This document shows, in pieces, positions 32,156-40,435 of a DNA stretch of 50,438 bases (position 1 is its first letter; every line of letters starts with the position of its first letter). The notes under the pieces are model-generated. The model saw nothing but the letters and a program-made list of their open reading frames with translations. It was not told the origin of the DNA and ran no database searches. The stretch lies in the NCBI GenBank assembly GCA_902464495.1, contig CABQJK010000013.1, positions 1 through 50,438 on the forward strand, given 5' to 3'. The position numbers and the translations under genes are program-made. The DNA is from an uncultured Collinsella sp. Lineage in GTDB: Bacteria > Actinomycetota > Coriobacteriia > Coriobacteriales > Coriobacteriaceae.

Positions 32156-32776
32156 TTAGGCCATACGGATGGCGACGAGACCATTCTTGGCACCCGGGAC
32201 AGCGCCCTTGACCAAGATGAGGTTCTGCTCGGCATCGATGCGGACAACGGAAAGGTTCTTGACGGTAACGCGCTCGTTACCCATGTGACCGGCCATCTTG
32301 ACGCCCTTGAGGACGCGCGCAGGATAGGCGCACTGACCGATAGAACCGGGGTGACGCTGGAAGTGAGAACCATGCGTCATAGGACCGCGGCGCTGACCCC
32401 AGCGCTTGATGCGACCCTGGAAGCCCTTACCCTTGGAGGTACCGATGACGTCGACCTTCTCGACATCAGCGAAATCAGCGACGGTGACGACCTCGCCGAC
32501 CTTGTGCTCCTCGCCGTTCTCGACGCGGACCTCACGAAGGAAGCGGACAGGCTCGACGCCAGCCTTGGCGAAGTGACCAGCCATGGGCTTGTTCACGTTC
32601 TTGGCCTTGATGTCGCCGAAACCGATCTGGACGGCGTCATAGCCGTCGGTTGCCTGAGTTTTAACCTGCGAGACAGCGCAGGGGCCAGCCTGGATGACCG
32701 TGACGGGAACGACGTTATCGTCCTCGTCCCAAACCTGGGTCATGCCAATCTTGCGGCCGAGAATCATGCTGATCAA
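32156..32776 (-). CDS. rplC: 50S ribosomal protein L3
   Basis: A 206-residue protein: ILGRKIGMTQVWDEDDNVVP, TSKGKGFQGRIKRWGQRRGP and THGSHFQRHPGSIGQCAYPA are diagnostic. The proposed start is TTG 32774-32776 with GGGA 7 nt before it, matching the usual three residues before ILG; ATG 32767 is an alternative. First gene of this operon: rpsJ, which normally precedes it, is 14 kb away. The leader of 180 nt or more (to about 32955) contains GCGTAC/GTACGC hairpin potential. Confidence 0.97.
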   Translation of the reverse strand: MISMILGRKIGMTQVWDEDDNVVPVTVIQAGPCAVSQVKTQATDGYDAVQIGFGDIKAKNVNKPMAGHFAKAGVEPVRFLREVRVENGEEHKVGEVVTVADFADVEKVDVIGTSKGKGFQGRIKRWGQRRGPMTHGSHFQRHPGSIGQCAYPARVLKGVKMAGHMGNERVTVKNLSVVRIDAEQNLILVKGAVPGAKNGLVAIRMA

Positions 32777-32959
32777 GATATGATCCCAACTCTCGCGTGG
32801 TCTTGGGACAATGCGTACACCACCGAGCGTACGCCCCTAGAGGACCACTACTTACACGACGTGCTCCCCAGCCTTGTATTTCGCCCGGACTACCTGACAA
32901 CCCTATTAAGCAGGCATTTTGTCCAGCCAGAATACTCCCCTGGTTTCACACAGCTGTTT

Positions 32960-32985
32960 AGTATACACGGCTGCGGGCGTATCCA
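32960..32985 (-). promoter_or_regulatory. Shared ribosomal-operon motif and -10-like box upstream of rplC
   Basis: On the minus strand TGGATACGCCCGCAGCCGTG is followed by TATACT. Its near-copy lies before rplB and a relative lies next to the rpsL promoter. TATACT is a good -10 box, but no clear -35 lies 17 nt upstream, so the motif may be bound by an activator or be part of the promoter itself. Confidence 0.45.
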
Positions 32986-33029
32986 TCGAGATTCATATTT
33001 CACTCACATTGTTTACGCAGGTAAAGTGC

Positions 33030-33204
33030 GTGGCACGTTCCCAGTGTGCGGCGGAGGGGGCGGGCCTGAGACATATTAAGGTTGCTGCTCTACAGTCCTG
33101 CTCACGACGGAGAGCACATTAAGTGCTCTCCTGTTCGTGCGGAACTCGCGACAACCTTAATATGTCTCAGGCCCGCCCCCTCCGCCGCACACTGGGAACG
33201 CCAC
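33030..33204. repeat. Long palindromic element: perfect 49-bp inverted repeat enclosing a structured core
   Basis: 33036-33084 is exactly complementary to 33152-33200 (49 bp), extended by GTGG/CCAC after a 2-nt bulge. The inner 85 nt (about 33076-33160) recur at 50352-50436 with the same length and nine differences or so; two stem changes are matched on both sides. Conserved unpaired-looking blocks are CTGCTCTACAGTCCTG and GGAACTCGCGA, and the apical hairpin is GGAGAGCAC-ATTAA-GTGCTCTCC. It lies between a histidine phosphatase gene and the rplC operon. Nothing else is seen in 32777-33235 except the rplC leader. Confidence 0.92.
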
Positions 33205-33235
33205 GTTGATGTCTGCTAAACCTTGCTCGCTCAGG

Positions 33236-33862
33236 CTAATGACTTTGTTGGGGATCGATAATTTGCCGCAAGGTGAACTTGGATTGAGGCGTGTCGCCCT
33301 CTTCTCCCGACTTTTCCTCGTCAAAATCGAAGATCATGATGGCGCAGTTGGGGAGTTTTGTTGGGAGCTCGAAGCCCTCTGGGGCTGCAGCTTTGATGAA
33401 TTGGCGGCTGGCGCTGCCGTGGCTTACTGCTAGGAGGGTTTCGGTGTCCTTAGCGCCCATGAGATTGGTGAGGGTGCCTACCATGCGCTCCTGCAGGGCA
33501 TGGCTTCCTTCTCCGCCAAATGGGATCAGGTCCTCGCCGGGGTCCCAGACGTCGGTGGGAAGGGCATCGTGGGGGCCCTCTTCGAAGGTGCCGTAGCTGC
33601 GCTCGATGATGCCTTCGCAGGGCTCGACTGCTGCATCCGGGCCGAGGAGTTCGGTTGCGACGAGCTGAGCTGTGTCCATGGCTCGGCCTAAGGGCGAAGA
33701 GACCACTTTATCGGGGACGACGTTGTGGGCTTTGAGCCACGCGGCTGCCATCCCGGCTTGCTGACGGCCCAGGTCGGTCAGCGGTGAATCGCAGCGGCCC
33801 TGGACCAGCTTTTTGACGTTGAACTCCGTCTGACCGTGGCGGAGTAGATATAGCTTCTTCAT
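33236..33862 (-). CDS. Histidine phosphatase (phosphoglycerate mutase-like)
   Basis: A 208-residue protein of the histidine phosphatase superfamily. MKKLYLLRHGQTEFNVKKLV holds the phospho-accepting RHG motif (H9), and VVSSPLGRAMDTAQLVATEL, IIERSYGTFEEGP and LLAVSHGSASRQFIKAA (second catalytic His) complete the active site. Members range from cofactor-dependent mutases to broad phosphatases (CobC/PhoE type). The short length favours a phosphatase; the substrate is unknown. Confidence 0.9.
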   Translation of the reverse strand: MKKLYLLRHGQTEFNVKKLVQGRCDSPLTDLGRQQAGMAAAWLKAHNVVPDKVVSSPLGRAMDTAQLVATELLGPDAAVEPCEGIIERSYGTFEEGPHDALPTDVWDPGEDLIPFGGEGSHALQERMVGTLTNLMGAKDTETLLAVSHGSASRQFIKAAAPEGFELPTKLPNCAIMIFDFDEEKSGEEGDTPQSKFTLRQIIDPQQSH

Positions 33863-33901
33863 GCTCTCCCCTTCTGCATCAGCTGCTTTATCGGCTCGGC
33901 C

Positions 33902-35062
33902 CTACCCGTGGGTATGGCCTACGTAGTCTTCGTCGATCGTGATCTTGGCAATCGACTTGGGATATTCCGATTCGACCCGTTGTGCCAGCGCGTGCTTTAA
34001 GTCTTCGGCACTCATCTGCAGATCCGAGGGACGCACGCAGTCAAAGATCACGTTGGTGTGCGTGGGGCCCGGAACACAGCGTAGGTCGTGGATCGAGAGG
34101 CGGCTATCAATCTCTTGAGCCATAGCGTTGATGCGCAGACGCATGCTCGCCACCTTTGGATCGTCGGTCACGATGGGGTCGTAATGGAGCGTGACAATCA
34201 TGCCGTCTTCGTTCCTAAATGCCTGTTCAATGTTGTCGAGCGTGTCGTGACTTTCCAGCGGGCTGGCCTCGGCTGCCATCTCGGCGTGAGCGCTTGCGAA
34301 CTTTCTGCCTGGGCCGTAGTCGTGAACCATCAAATCGTGAACGCCCAAAACGCCGGGGTAGCTCATGATTTTGTCTCGAATGTGCTTGACCAGCTTAGGA
34401 TCGGGCGCCTGGCCCAAAAGCGGGCTCATCGTATCCTGGATGAGTTCAAAGCCGCTCCAGCCAATATAGGCGCCAACGGCAAGGCCGACCCATGCATCTA
34501 GATTGATATGCGTCACCTGCGAAACAATCGCGCACGCCAACACGGCGCCCGTGGCTAGAACATCGTTCTTGGAATCCTGCGCGGTCGCATGCAGCGTCTC
34601 GGACTCAATGCGATCGCCGAGTTTTTGGTTGAGGGCCGCCATCCAAAGCTTTACGACCATCGAAAGCGCAAGGACTGCCACCAGGGCAAGCGAGAACTCG
34701 ACAGGTTCGGGGTGGATGACGCGCTCAACCGAGGACTTGATAAGCTCAAGGCCGATCAGCAGCACGAGCGCCGCCACGACCAGACCCGAGAGATACTCGT
34801 AGCGGCCATGGCCGTAAGGATGCTCGGGGTCGGCCGGCTTGCCCGCCAGCTTAAAGCCAAGCACGCTCACGATGTTCGAGCTGGCATCAGACAGGTTGTT
34901 CATAGCGTCCGCCACAATCGAAACCGATCCCGACAGCACGCCAATTGCACCCTTCGCAGCGCAAAGCGCAACATTGGCGAGAATACACACTATGCCCGTC
35001 AACGTTCCCACGCGCGCACGGTCGCCCTGCGCACGACGAACAATCCACTCGACCATCCTCAT
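33902..35062 (-). CDS. Cation diffusion facilitator (CDF) family metal exporter
   Basis: A 386-residue protein with about six membrane helices in the first 220 residues. The CDF signature GVLSGSVSIVADAMNNLSDA followed by SSNIVSVLGFKLAGKPAD and HPYGHGRYEYLSGLVVAAL is clear, and the second metal region is LHATAQDSKNDVLATGAVL. A cytoplasmic C-terminal domain (VHDLMVHDYGPGRKFASAHA) continues into an extra conserved-looking segment (LRCVPGPTHTNVIFDCVRPS) and a His-containing end (YVGHTHG). It probably exports Zn2+, Fe2+ or Mn2+. Start ATG 35062, with ATG 35056 as an alternative. Confidence 0.9.
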   Translation of the reverse strand: MRMVEWIVRRAQGDRARVGTLTGIVCILANVALCAAKGAIGVLSGSVSIVADAMNNLSDASSNIVSVLGFKLAGKPADPEHPYGHGRYEYLSGLVVAALVLLIGLELIKSSVERVIHPEPVEFSLALVAVLALSMVVKLWMAALNQKLGDRIESETLHATAQDSKNDVLATGAVLACAIVSQVTHINLDAWVGLAVGAYIGWSGFELIQDTMSPLLGQAPDPKLVKHIRDKIMSYPGVLGVHDLMVHDYGPGRKFASAHAEMAAEASPLESHDTLDNIEQAFRNEDGMIVTLHYDPIVTDDPKVASMRLRINAMAQEIDSRLSIHDLRCVPGPTHTNVIFDCVRPSDLQMSAEDLKHALAQRVESEYPKSIAKITIDEDYVGHTHG

Positions 35063-35133
35063 CAGTCCCCACGGTACTACCTATATATCTATTGCTCAAA
35101 CGGATTGTAGTGTAGCCACTTTGTCCTCCAGAT

Positions 35134-35168
35134 ACAAAAAGGCCGCAGCCCACACGGGCCGCAGCCTT
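35134..35168 (-). terminator. Terminator of the PTS gene
   Basis: Reading leftward, AAGGCTGCGGCCC, GTGT and GGGCTGCGGCCTT form a 13-bp stem (two G-T pairs) followed by TTTTTG, between the PTS gene and the CDF gene. Confidence 0.85.
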
Positions 35169-35175
35169 GGAATAT

Positions 35176-35198
35176 GACAAAGGAATCGTCCTTTTGTC
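35176..35198. repeat. Short hairpin with GACAAAGGA arms
   Basis: GACAAAGGA (35176-35184) pairs with TCCTTTTGTC (35189-35198) 9 nt after the PTS stop codon. A related GTGACAAAGGGACAGTCC sequence lies on the minus strand at the other end of the gene (about 36449-36467), so this may be a dispersed element. Confidence 0.5.
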
Positions 35199-35206
35199 GC
35201 ACAGAT

Positions 35207-36421
35207 TTATGCGCTTGCTTCAGCAGCGCTCGCCACTGTTTCGAGCGAATCAGCTGCGTCTTCTGCCGCCTGCATCTTTGTCGGCACCACGCCAAAACAG
35301 CAGCTCAGCGCCGCAGACACCGCAAATGCTGCGCCGCCGGCAGCGCAGCACCACAGCAGATTCGAGATGCCGCCCGTGGCAAAGCCAATGACCATAAGAA
35401 CATTCGTCATACCGATGGTATAAGCCGTAACGTGGCCTACGGCCGCAACAAGGCCTCCGACGGCGCCGCCAACGGCCATGCACGTCAGACACCTGCCATA
35501 TTTAAAGCCGCATCCGTACAGCGCTGGCTCGCTTACGCCGCCAAGAATACCCGAGATTGAATAGCCCAGCATGAGCGCCTTCTCGTCCTTATCCGCAACG
35601 CGGAGCGACGCGCCAAAGGGCATACCCCAAACGGCGAACGTTGCCATCGTCGCGGCGATCAGGATGCACGAATCCGTTCCCACACTCATAAACTGCGCAT
35701 AGGCGAGCGATAGGACAACGTTGCTGACACCCGCGATCTTAAGAAACTCCCAGCCCGCGGCAAGCCCCATGAGCGTGAGCAGCGACACGATGCCACCGGA
35801 ATTGCCAAGCATAAACATAAGCTGTCCCAACAGCATGCCCAGATAGCTGCCTGCCGGCGCCGTAACACACAGCGACACCGGAACCATGACAAGCATGGTT
35901 GCAAACGGTACAAAAGAAAACGCCACAGCCTGAGGGATAGTGCGCTTAAAGAAACGCTCCACCTGCCATAGCACGGGCACCGAGATGAGAACCGGAATAA
36001 CAGTCGTCGTGTAATCGTTGACCGGCGCGGGAAGTAGACCATACACGAAAGTCATCGATGCCCCCGTCGTCGATGCGGCATCAACGAGCTTAAGCAGATC
36101 GGGCACAATCAATACGCCGCCCAACATCATGCCCAGCTGCTCCGAGCAGCCGAGCTGGCGGGCGGCGGCCCAGCCAAGATAAATGGGCAAAAAGTAGTAG
36201 CCGGCGTTATACAGCCAGCTGTAAAACAGGCGATAGATTTCGGAATCGGCAGGCCATAGACCAAGCATGCCTTCGCCCATAATGACGGCAACGGTGCGGA
36301 ACAGCGCCGCGCAGACAATAAACGGCAACGCCGACATCATGCTTTTGGACAGATAGTCCACCACGGCCATGGCGTTTGATGAAACCGTCGTTGTAAACGA
36401 GGTGTTAGAAACTTGTGACAT
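35207..36421 (-). CDS. PTS sugar transporter, EIIC of the glucoside type (EIIC only)
   Basis: A 404-residue polytopic membrane protein. ATG 36421 was chosen because GGGAAAGG lies 6-7 nt upstream and in-frame sequence further upstream is the 3' end of accDA in another frame. PFGASLRVADKDEKALMLGY, then SISGILGGVSEPALYG, matches the GITEPAxYG region that binds sugar in beta-glucoside/sucrose-type EIIC. No EIIA or EIIB domain is fused or adjacent, so it needs partners encoded elsewhere. It follows accDA by 40 nt but is functionally unrelated to fatty acid synthesis. Confidence 0.82.
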   Translation of the reverse strand: MSQVSNTSFTTTVSSNAMAVVDYLSKSMMSALPFIVCAALFRTVAVIMGEGMLGLWPADSEIYRLFYSWLYNAGYYFLPIYLGWAAARQLGCSEQLGMMLGGVLIVPDLLKLVDAASTTGASMTFVYGLLPAPVNDYTTTVIPVLISVPVLWQVERFFKRTIPQAVAFSFVPFATMLVMVPVSLCVTAPAGSYLGMLLGQLMFMLGNSGGIVSLLTLMGLAAGWEFLKIAGVSNVVLSLAYAQFMSVGTDSCILIAATMATFAVWGMPFGASLRVADKDEKALMLGYSISGILGGVSEPALYGCGFKYGRCLTCMAVGGAVGGLVAAVGHVTAYTIGMTNVLMVIGFATGGISNLLWCCAAGGAAFAVSAALSCCFGVVPTKMQAAEDAADSLETVASAAEASA

Positions 36422-36436
36422 GGAACGCCTTTCCCA

Positions 36437-36467
36437 ATGTGACATGCGGACTGTCCCTTTGTCACAT
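36437..36467. repeat. Short inverted repeat at the accDA stop codon
   Basis: ATGTGACA (36437-36444) and TGTCACAT (36460-36467) are complementary with a 15-nt loop. The accDA stop codon (plus 36462-36464) lies within one arm. It belongs to the same GACAAAGGGAC-type hairpins seen after the PTS gene. Confidence 0.5.
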
Positions 36468-38186
36468 CGTGCGGTACTGACCGATTGCGCGGTACTTTTC
36501 GTAGCGGAGGTTTGTGAGGGTCGCGTCGTCGAGCTGCCCAAGCGTATCGAAGGCATCAAATGCCGAGGACATGACGACACCGGCGATCTCCTCATGCGAC
36601 AGGCCCCTATCGTCAACAATGCCGTCGATGATGCCGAGCGCCAACAGATCGGGGGCCGTGAGCTTAAGCGCCTCAGCGGCCTCATTCGCGCGCTCGGTAT
36701 CCTTCCACAGGATCGACGCACAGGCCTCGGGGCTCACGACCGAATAGGCCGAGCTCGAGAGCATCAGGATGCGGTCGGCCACGGACAGCGCCAGCGCGCC
36801 ACCAGAGCCGCCCTCGCCTGTCACCACCGAGACAATCGGCGTCTTAAGGCCGCTCATCTCCATGAGATTCTGGGCAATCGCCTCGCCCTGGCCGCGCTCC
36901 TCGGCACCGATGCCGCAAAACGCGCCCGAAGTATCAACCAGGCACAGAACCGGCCGACCAAATTTCTCGGCTTGGTGCATCAGGCGACGTGCCTTGCGGT
37001 AGCCCTCGGGATGTGCCATACCAAAGTTGCGACGCATGCGCTCTTTGGTCGTGGTACCGCGCTCGATGGCGATAACCGTCACGGGTCGCCCGTCTTTCCA
37101 GCCGATGCCGCCCACCACGGCAGCATCGTCGCCAAAGTAGCGGTCGCCGTGCAGCTCTACGAATCCGTCGAGACCCAACGAGATCATCTCGCCTGCCGTG
37201 GCGCGGTTCGCCGAGCGAGTCTGTTTGACGATTTCGAGCGCGCTTTTTGGTGCGGCCGAGCGCTTAAACAAGTGTCCCAGCTTTTTGTCGCGACGACCCG
37301 TATGCACGATCTCATGCGGTGCCCCCAGGCCGGGCGCGTGCCCTTCGTGCAGCGCCAGCAGCTCGCCTACCGTGAGCGCAATCTCACCACGCGGAACAAC
37401 GGCATCGCAAAAGCCGTGCTCCAGCAAAAACTCGGAACGCTGAAATCCCTTGGGCAGACGCTTGTGCATGTTCTGCTCGATCACGCGCGGGCCGGCAAAT
37501 GCCGTCAGGGCATCGGGCTCGGCCAGGATAATGTCGCCCTCCATGGCAAAGCTCGCGGTTACACCTCCGGTCGTGGGATCGGTGAGCACCGTGATATACA
37601 GGCCGCCCGCCTCGCTGTGGCGCCTAACCGCCGCAGAAATCTTGGCCATCTGCATGAGCGAGGTCACGCCCTCCTGCATGCGGGCGCCGCCCGATACGGT
37701 AAAGCCAACGACCGGCAGCCCCAACTCGGCCGCGCGCTCAAAGACACGACAGATCTTCTCGCCCACCACGGAGCCCATTGAGCCCATCATAAAGTTGGCA
37801 TCCATAAAGAAGAGCGCGGTATCGCAGCCGCAGATTTTGCCCCTGCCGCACACAACGGCATCGCGCTCGCCCGAACGCTCGCTCACGCTCTTAAGCTTGT
37901 CGGCATAACCGGGAAACGAGAGGAAGTCCTTCGACGCCAGATTGGCATCCCATTCCTCAAAGGTACCCGCGTCGACCGTCATGTGCATGCGCGCGCGACC
38001 GCTCACGCGAAAGTGTTTGCCGCAACGAGGGCAGACCTCGAGGTTGTCGTGCAGGCGCGCCTCATCGATCACACGGCGGCACTCCGGGCATTTGACAAAC
38101 ACGTGGCGCGCGGGGAACTCGGCGCACGACTCGGTTATCGGCCCCTCAAGGACATTGACCGTCTTCGCTTTTCTATTCATCAGCAT
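36462..38186 (-). CDS. accDA: Acetyl-CoA carboxylase carboxyltransferase, fused beta and alpha subunits
   Basis: A 574-residue fusion. Residues 1-290 are AccD: the zinc ribbon CPECRR...CPRCGKHF, then GSMGSVVGEKICRVFERAAE and PTTGGVTASFAMEGDIILAE. Residues 310-574 are AccA: EMISLGLDGFVELHGDRYFG, IERGTTTKERMRRNFGMAHP, YRKARRLMHQAEKF and GEGGSGGALALSVADRIL. It transfers carboxyl from biotin on AccB to acetyl-CoA, forming malonyl-CoA. In most bacteria the two are separate genes. The start overlaps accC by 14 nt. Last gene of the fatty acid operon. Confidence 0.95.
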   Translation of the reverse strand: MLMNRKAKTVNVLEGPITESCAEFPARHVFVKCPECRRVIDEARLHDNLEVCPRCGKHFRVSGRARMHMTVDAGTFEEWDANLASKDFLSFPGYADKLKSVSERSGERDAVVCGRGKICGCDTALFFMDANFMMGSMGSVVGEKICRVFERAAELGLPVVGFTVSGGARMQEGVTSLMQMAKISAAVRRHSEAGGLYITVLTDPTTGGVTASFAMEGDIILAEPDALTAFAGPRVIEQNMHKRLPKGFQRSEFLLEHGFCDAVVPRGEIALTVGELLALHEGHAPGLGAPHEIVHTGRRDKKLGHLFKRSAAPKSALEIVKQTRSANRATAGEMISLGLDGFVELHGDRYFGDDAAVVGGIGWKDGRPVTVIAIERGTTTKERMRRNFGMAHPEGYRKARRLMHQAEKFGRPVLCLVDTSGAFCGIGAEERGQGEAIAQNLMEMSGLKTPIVSVVTGEGGSGGALALSVADRILMLSSSAYSVVSPEACASILWKDTERANEAAEALKLTAPDLLALGIIDGIVDDRGLSHEEIAGVVMSSAFDAFDTLGQLDDATLTNLRYEKYRAIGQYRTM

Positions 38187-39516
38187 AGAGATGCCCCATC
38201 AGATCGGTGTGATACATGCCCGACAAAAACTCGTCGTTTGCCAGCACGTCGAGCTGAAGCTCGCTATTTTCGCTCACGCCCTCAATCACGAGCTCGCCCA
38301 GGGCCGAGCGCATCTTGCGAATGGCACCGTCACGCGTGGGCGCGCACACGATGAGCTTGCCGAGCATGGAGTCGTAGTACGGCGGAACTTTCGCTCCGGT
38401 AAACATGGCGGAATCCCAGCGCACGCGCGGACCACCCGGCACACGCAACGCGGTGACCGTTCCACATGACGGTAGAAAGTCCGGCGTTTCGGCATTGATG
38501 CGGCACTCCATGGCGTGGTTGCGGACCGGTACGTCCTCCTGCTCAAAGGGCAGAGGCTGGCCGGCAGCCACGCGCAGCTGCCACTTAACCAGGTCGGTAT
38601 CGGTCACAAACTCCGTAACCGGATGCTCCACCTGCAAGCGCGTGTTCATTTCCATAAAGTAGAAATTGCCGTCATCTGAGTACAAAAACTCGATGGTGCC
38701 AGCGCCCTCATAGCCAACGGCACGAGCCAGGTCGCGCGCGGCCTTGTGCATGCGCGCGCGAATATCATCGCGTCCGTCGAGGCACGGCGCGGGGCTCTCC
38801 TCGATCAGCTTTTGGTTGCGGCGCTGCACCGAGCACTCGCGCTCGCCGAGCGAAAACACATGGCCCTGCTTATCGGCCATAATCTGTACCTCAACGTGAT
38901 GCGCCGGCGCAACGAACTTCTCCATGTAGCACTCGCCGTCGCCAAAAACGGCCTCACCCTCGGCACGCGCCTCGATGAACGCCTTTGCCGCATCTTCCAC
39001 GCGCTCGACCTTGCGAATACCGCGACCGCCGCCGCCCGCGCGCGCCTTAATAAGCACGGGGCAGCCGATGCGCTCGGCCTCGGCCGTTGCTTCCTCGGGG
39101 CTTTTGAGCAAATCGCAGCCCGGCACGATGGGCACGCCCGCAGCAGCGGCCGTTCGGCGTGCGGCGTCCTTGTCGCCCATGCTGTCGATCACCTCGGCCG
39201 AAGGACCGACAAACGCCAGACCGAACTTGTCGCAGTCGCGCACGAAGCTCGCCTTCTCGGAAAAGAAGCCATAGCCGGGATGAATTGCCTTAGCTCCCGA
39301 CTTTACGGCACAGGTGAGCACGGCATCGTCGTTGAGGTAGCTCTCGGCAAGACGCGGGCCGCCGATGCAATACGCCTCGTCGGCAAGCTGCACGTGCAGC
39401 GCGTCCGCATCGGCCGTGGAATAAACGGCGACGGTCTTGATGCCCATATCGCGGCACGCGCGGATAACACGAACCGCGACTTCGCCGCGGTTGGCGATGA
39501 GCACTTTGTCGAACAT
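38173..39516 (-). CDS. accC: Biotin carboxylase subunit of acetyl-CoA carboxylase
   Basis: A 447-residue ATP-grasp enzyme that carboxylates biotin on AccB. MFDKVLIANRGEVAVRVIRA at the start, IHPGYGFFSEKASFVRDCDK, the Gly-rich ATP loop KARAGGGGRGIRKV and YMEKFVAPAHHVEVQIMADK are diagnostic, with EMNTRLQVEHPVTEFVTDTD for metal and substrate binding. ATG 39516 follows AAGGAAGG. It lies 10 nt after fabZ. Confidence 0.97.
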   Translation of the reverse strand: MFDKVLIANRGEVAVRVIRACRDMGIKTVAVYSTADADALHVQLADEAYCIGGPRLAESYLNDDAVLTCAVKSGAKAIHPGYGFFSEKASFVRDCDKFGLAFVGPSAEVIDSMGDKDAARRTAAAAGVPIVPGCDLLKSPEEATAEAERIGCPVLIKARAGGGGRGIRKVERVEDAAKAFIEARAEGEAVFGDGECYMEKFVAPAHHVEVQIMADKQGHVFSLGERECSVQRRNQKLIEESPAPCLDGRDDIRARMHKAARDLARAVGYEGAGTIEFLYSDDGNFYFMEMNTRLQVEHPVTEFVTDTDLVKWQLRVAAGQPLPFEQEDVPVRNHAMECRINAETPDFLPSCGTVTALRVPGGPRVRWDSAMFTGAKVPPYYDSMLGKLIVCAPTRDGAIRKMRSALGELVIEGVSENSELQLDVLANDEFLSGMYHTDLMGHLYADE

Positions 39517-39526
39517 GAAGCCTTCC

Positions 39527-39949
39527 TTAACTTTCGTGCATGAGTGCAAAAGACATATCGGCGCGGCAGCAAACCTCACCGTTGACGCTCGCAGTACCCG
39601 TCGCAAAGCGGAACGGCCCGCGCGCACGCGTGATGGAGCACACTAGATCCACCGTGTCGCCCGGGCGCACCGGACGCTTAAAGCGCACCTTGTCCAGACT
39701 CGTGTAGAACGGCGTCGCGCCGCGCGCCTCCTCATCGCCCATCAGCAGCACGCAGCAGTTCTGGGCGAGCATCTCGCACTGAATCACGCCGGGAACGACC
39801 GGGTTTCCCGGAAAATGCCCCTGCAAAAAGTACTCGTCGCCCGTAATCGTGATCTTGCCGTGGGCCTCGTCGCCCACCAGCTCGGCTTCGTCGAGCAAAA
39901 GCATCGGCTCGCGATGCGGCAACAGCTTCTTGAGCTCCTCTTTGTTCAT
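39527..39949 (-). CDS. fabZ: 3-hydroxyacyl-ACP dehydratase FabZ
   Basis: A 140-residue hot-dog-fold enzyme. LLPHREPMLLLDEAELV and the active-site segment LQGHFPGNPVVPGVIQCEML (catalytic His, with Glu further along) are plain, as is KVRFKRPVRPGDTVDLV. It dehydrates 3-hydroxyacyl-ACP to trans-2-enoyl-ACP. ATG 39949 was preferred to 39958 because AGGTGAT lies close upstream and the N-terminus then matches the family. No fabA or fabM is seen, so how unsaturated chains arise is not shown here. Confidence 0.95.
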   Translation of the reverse strand: MNKEELKKLLPHREPMLLLDEAELVGDEAHGKITITGDEYFLQGHFPGNPVVPGVIQCEMLAQNCCVLLMGDEEARGATPFYTSLDKVRFKRPVRPGDTVDLVCSITRARGPFRFATGTASVNGEVCCRADMSFALMHES

Positions 39950-39958
39950 GGATATCAC

Positions 39959-40432
39959 CTATCCGATCCTCATGAGGCAGCTGCCAAACTCCACGAGGTC
40001 GCCGTCGGCCACGCAGATCTCGAGCACCTCGCCATCCGCCTCCGCCGTCACCTCGTTGAGAACCTTCATGGCCTCGATGATGCAGAGGGTCTCGCCGGCC
40101 TTGACCTTGGAGCCCACGTGCACAAACGGCTCGTCGCCCGGCGCTGGGGCAGCATAGAAAACGCCGACCATGGGAGCAGTCACCTCGGTGCCCTTAGGCT
40201 CCGGCGCGGCGGCAGGTGTCTGCGCGGCGGGTTCCGGTGCGGCAGGCGCGACTGTGGGAGCTGTAACTTGAGCGGCCATGGCACTCGGCACGGGCATGGG
40301 CACGGCAACCGGCTGCGCCGCACTCGCGCGCTCGAGCTCGACCGCGGTGCCATCGGGCTCCTCAACACGCACGCGCGTGAGGCCGCGGTCCTCCATAACA
40401 TCGGCTATCTCGGCAAGTCTTTTGGAATCCAT
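39959..40432 (-). CDS. accB: Biotin carboxyl carrier protein of acetyl-CoA carboxylase
   Basis: A 157-residue protein with an N-terminal helical part (RLAEIADVMEDRGLTRVRVE), a Pro/Ala-rich linker (about 40-80) and a C-terminal biotinyl domain. The biotinylated lysine is in CIIEAMKVLNEV, and the preceding TVTAPMVGVFY-like strand is VTAPMVGVFYAAPAPGDEPF. BirA, encoded divergently at the other end of the operon, should attach the biotin. It starts 3 nt after fabF. Confidence 0.96.
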   Translation of the reverse strand: MDSKRLAEIADVMEDRGLTRVRVEEPDGTAVELERASAAQPVAVPMPVPSAMAAQVTAPTVAPAAPEPAAQTPAAAPEPKGTEVTAPMVGVFYAAPAPGDEPFVHVGSKVKAGETLCIIEAMKVLNEVTAEADGEVLEICVADGDLVEFGSCLMRIG

Positions 40433-40435
40433 GCT

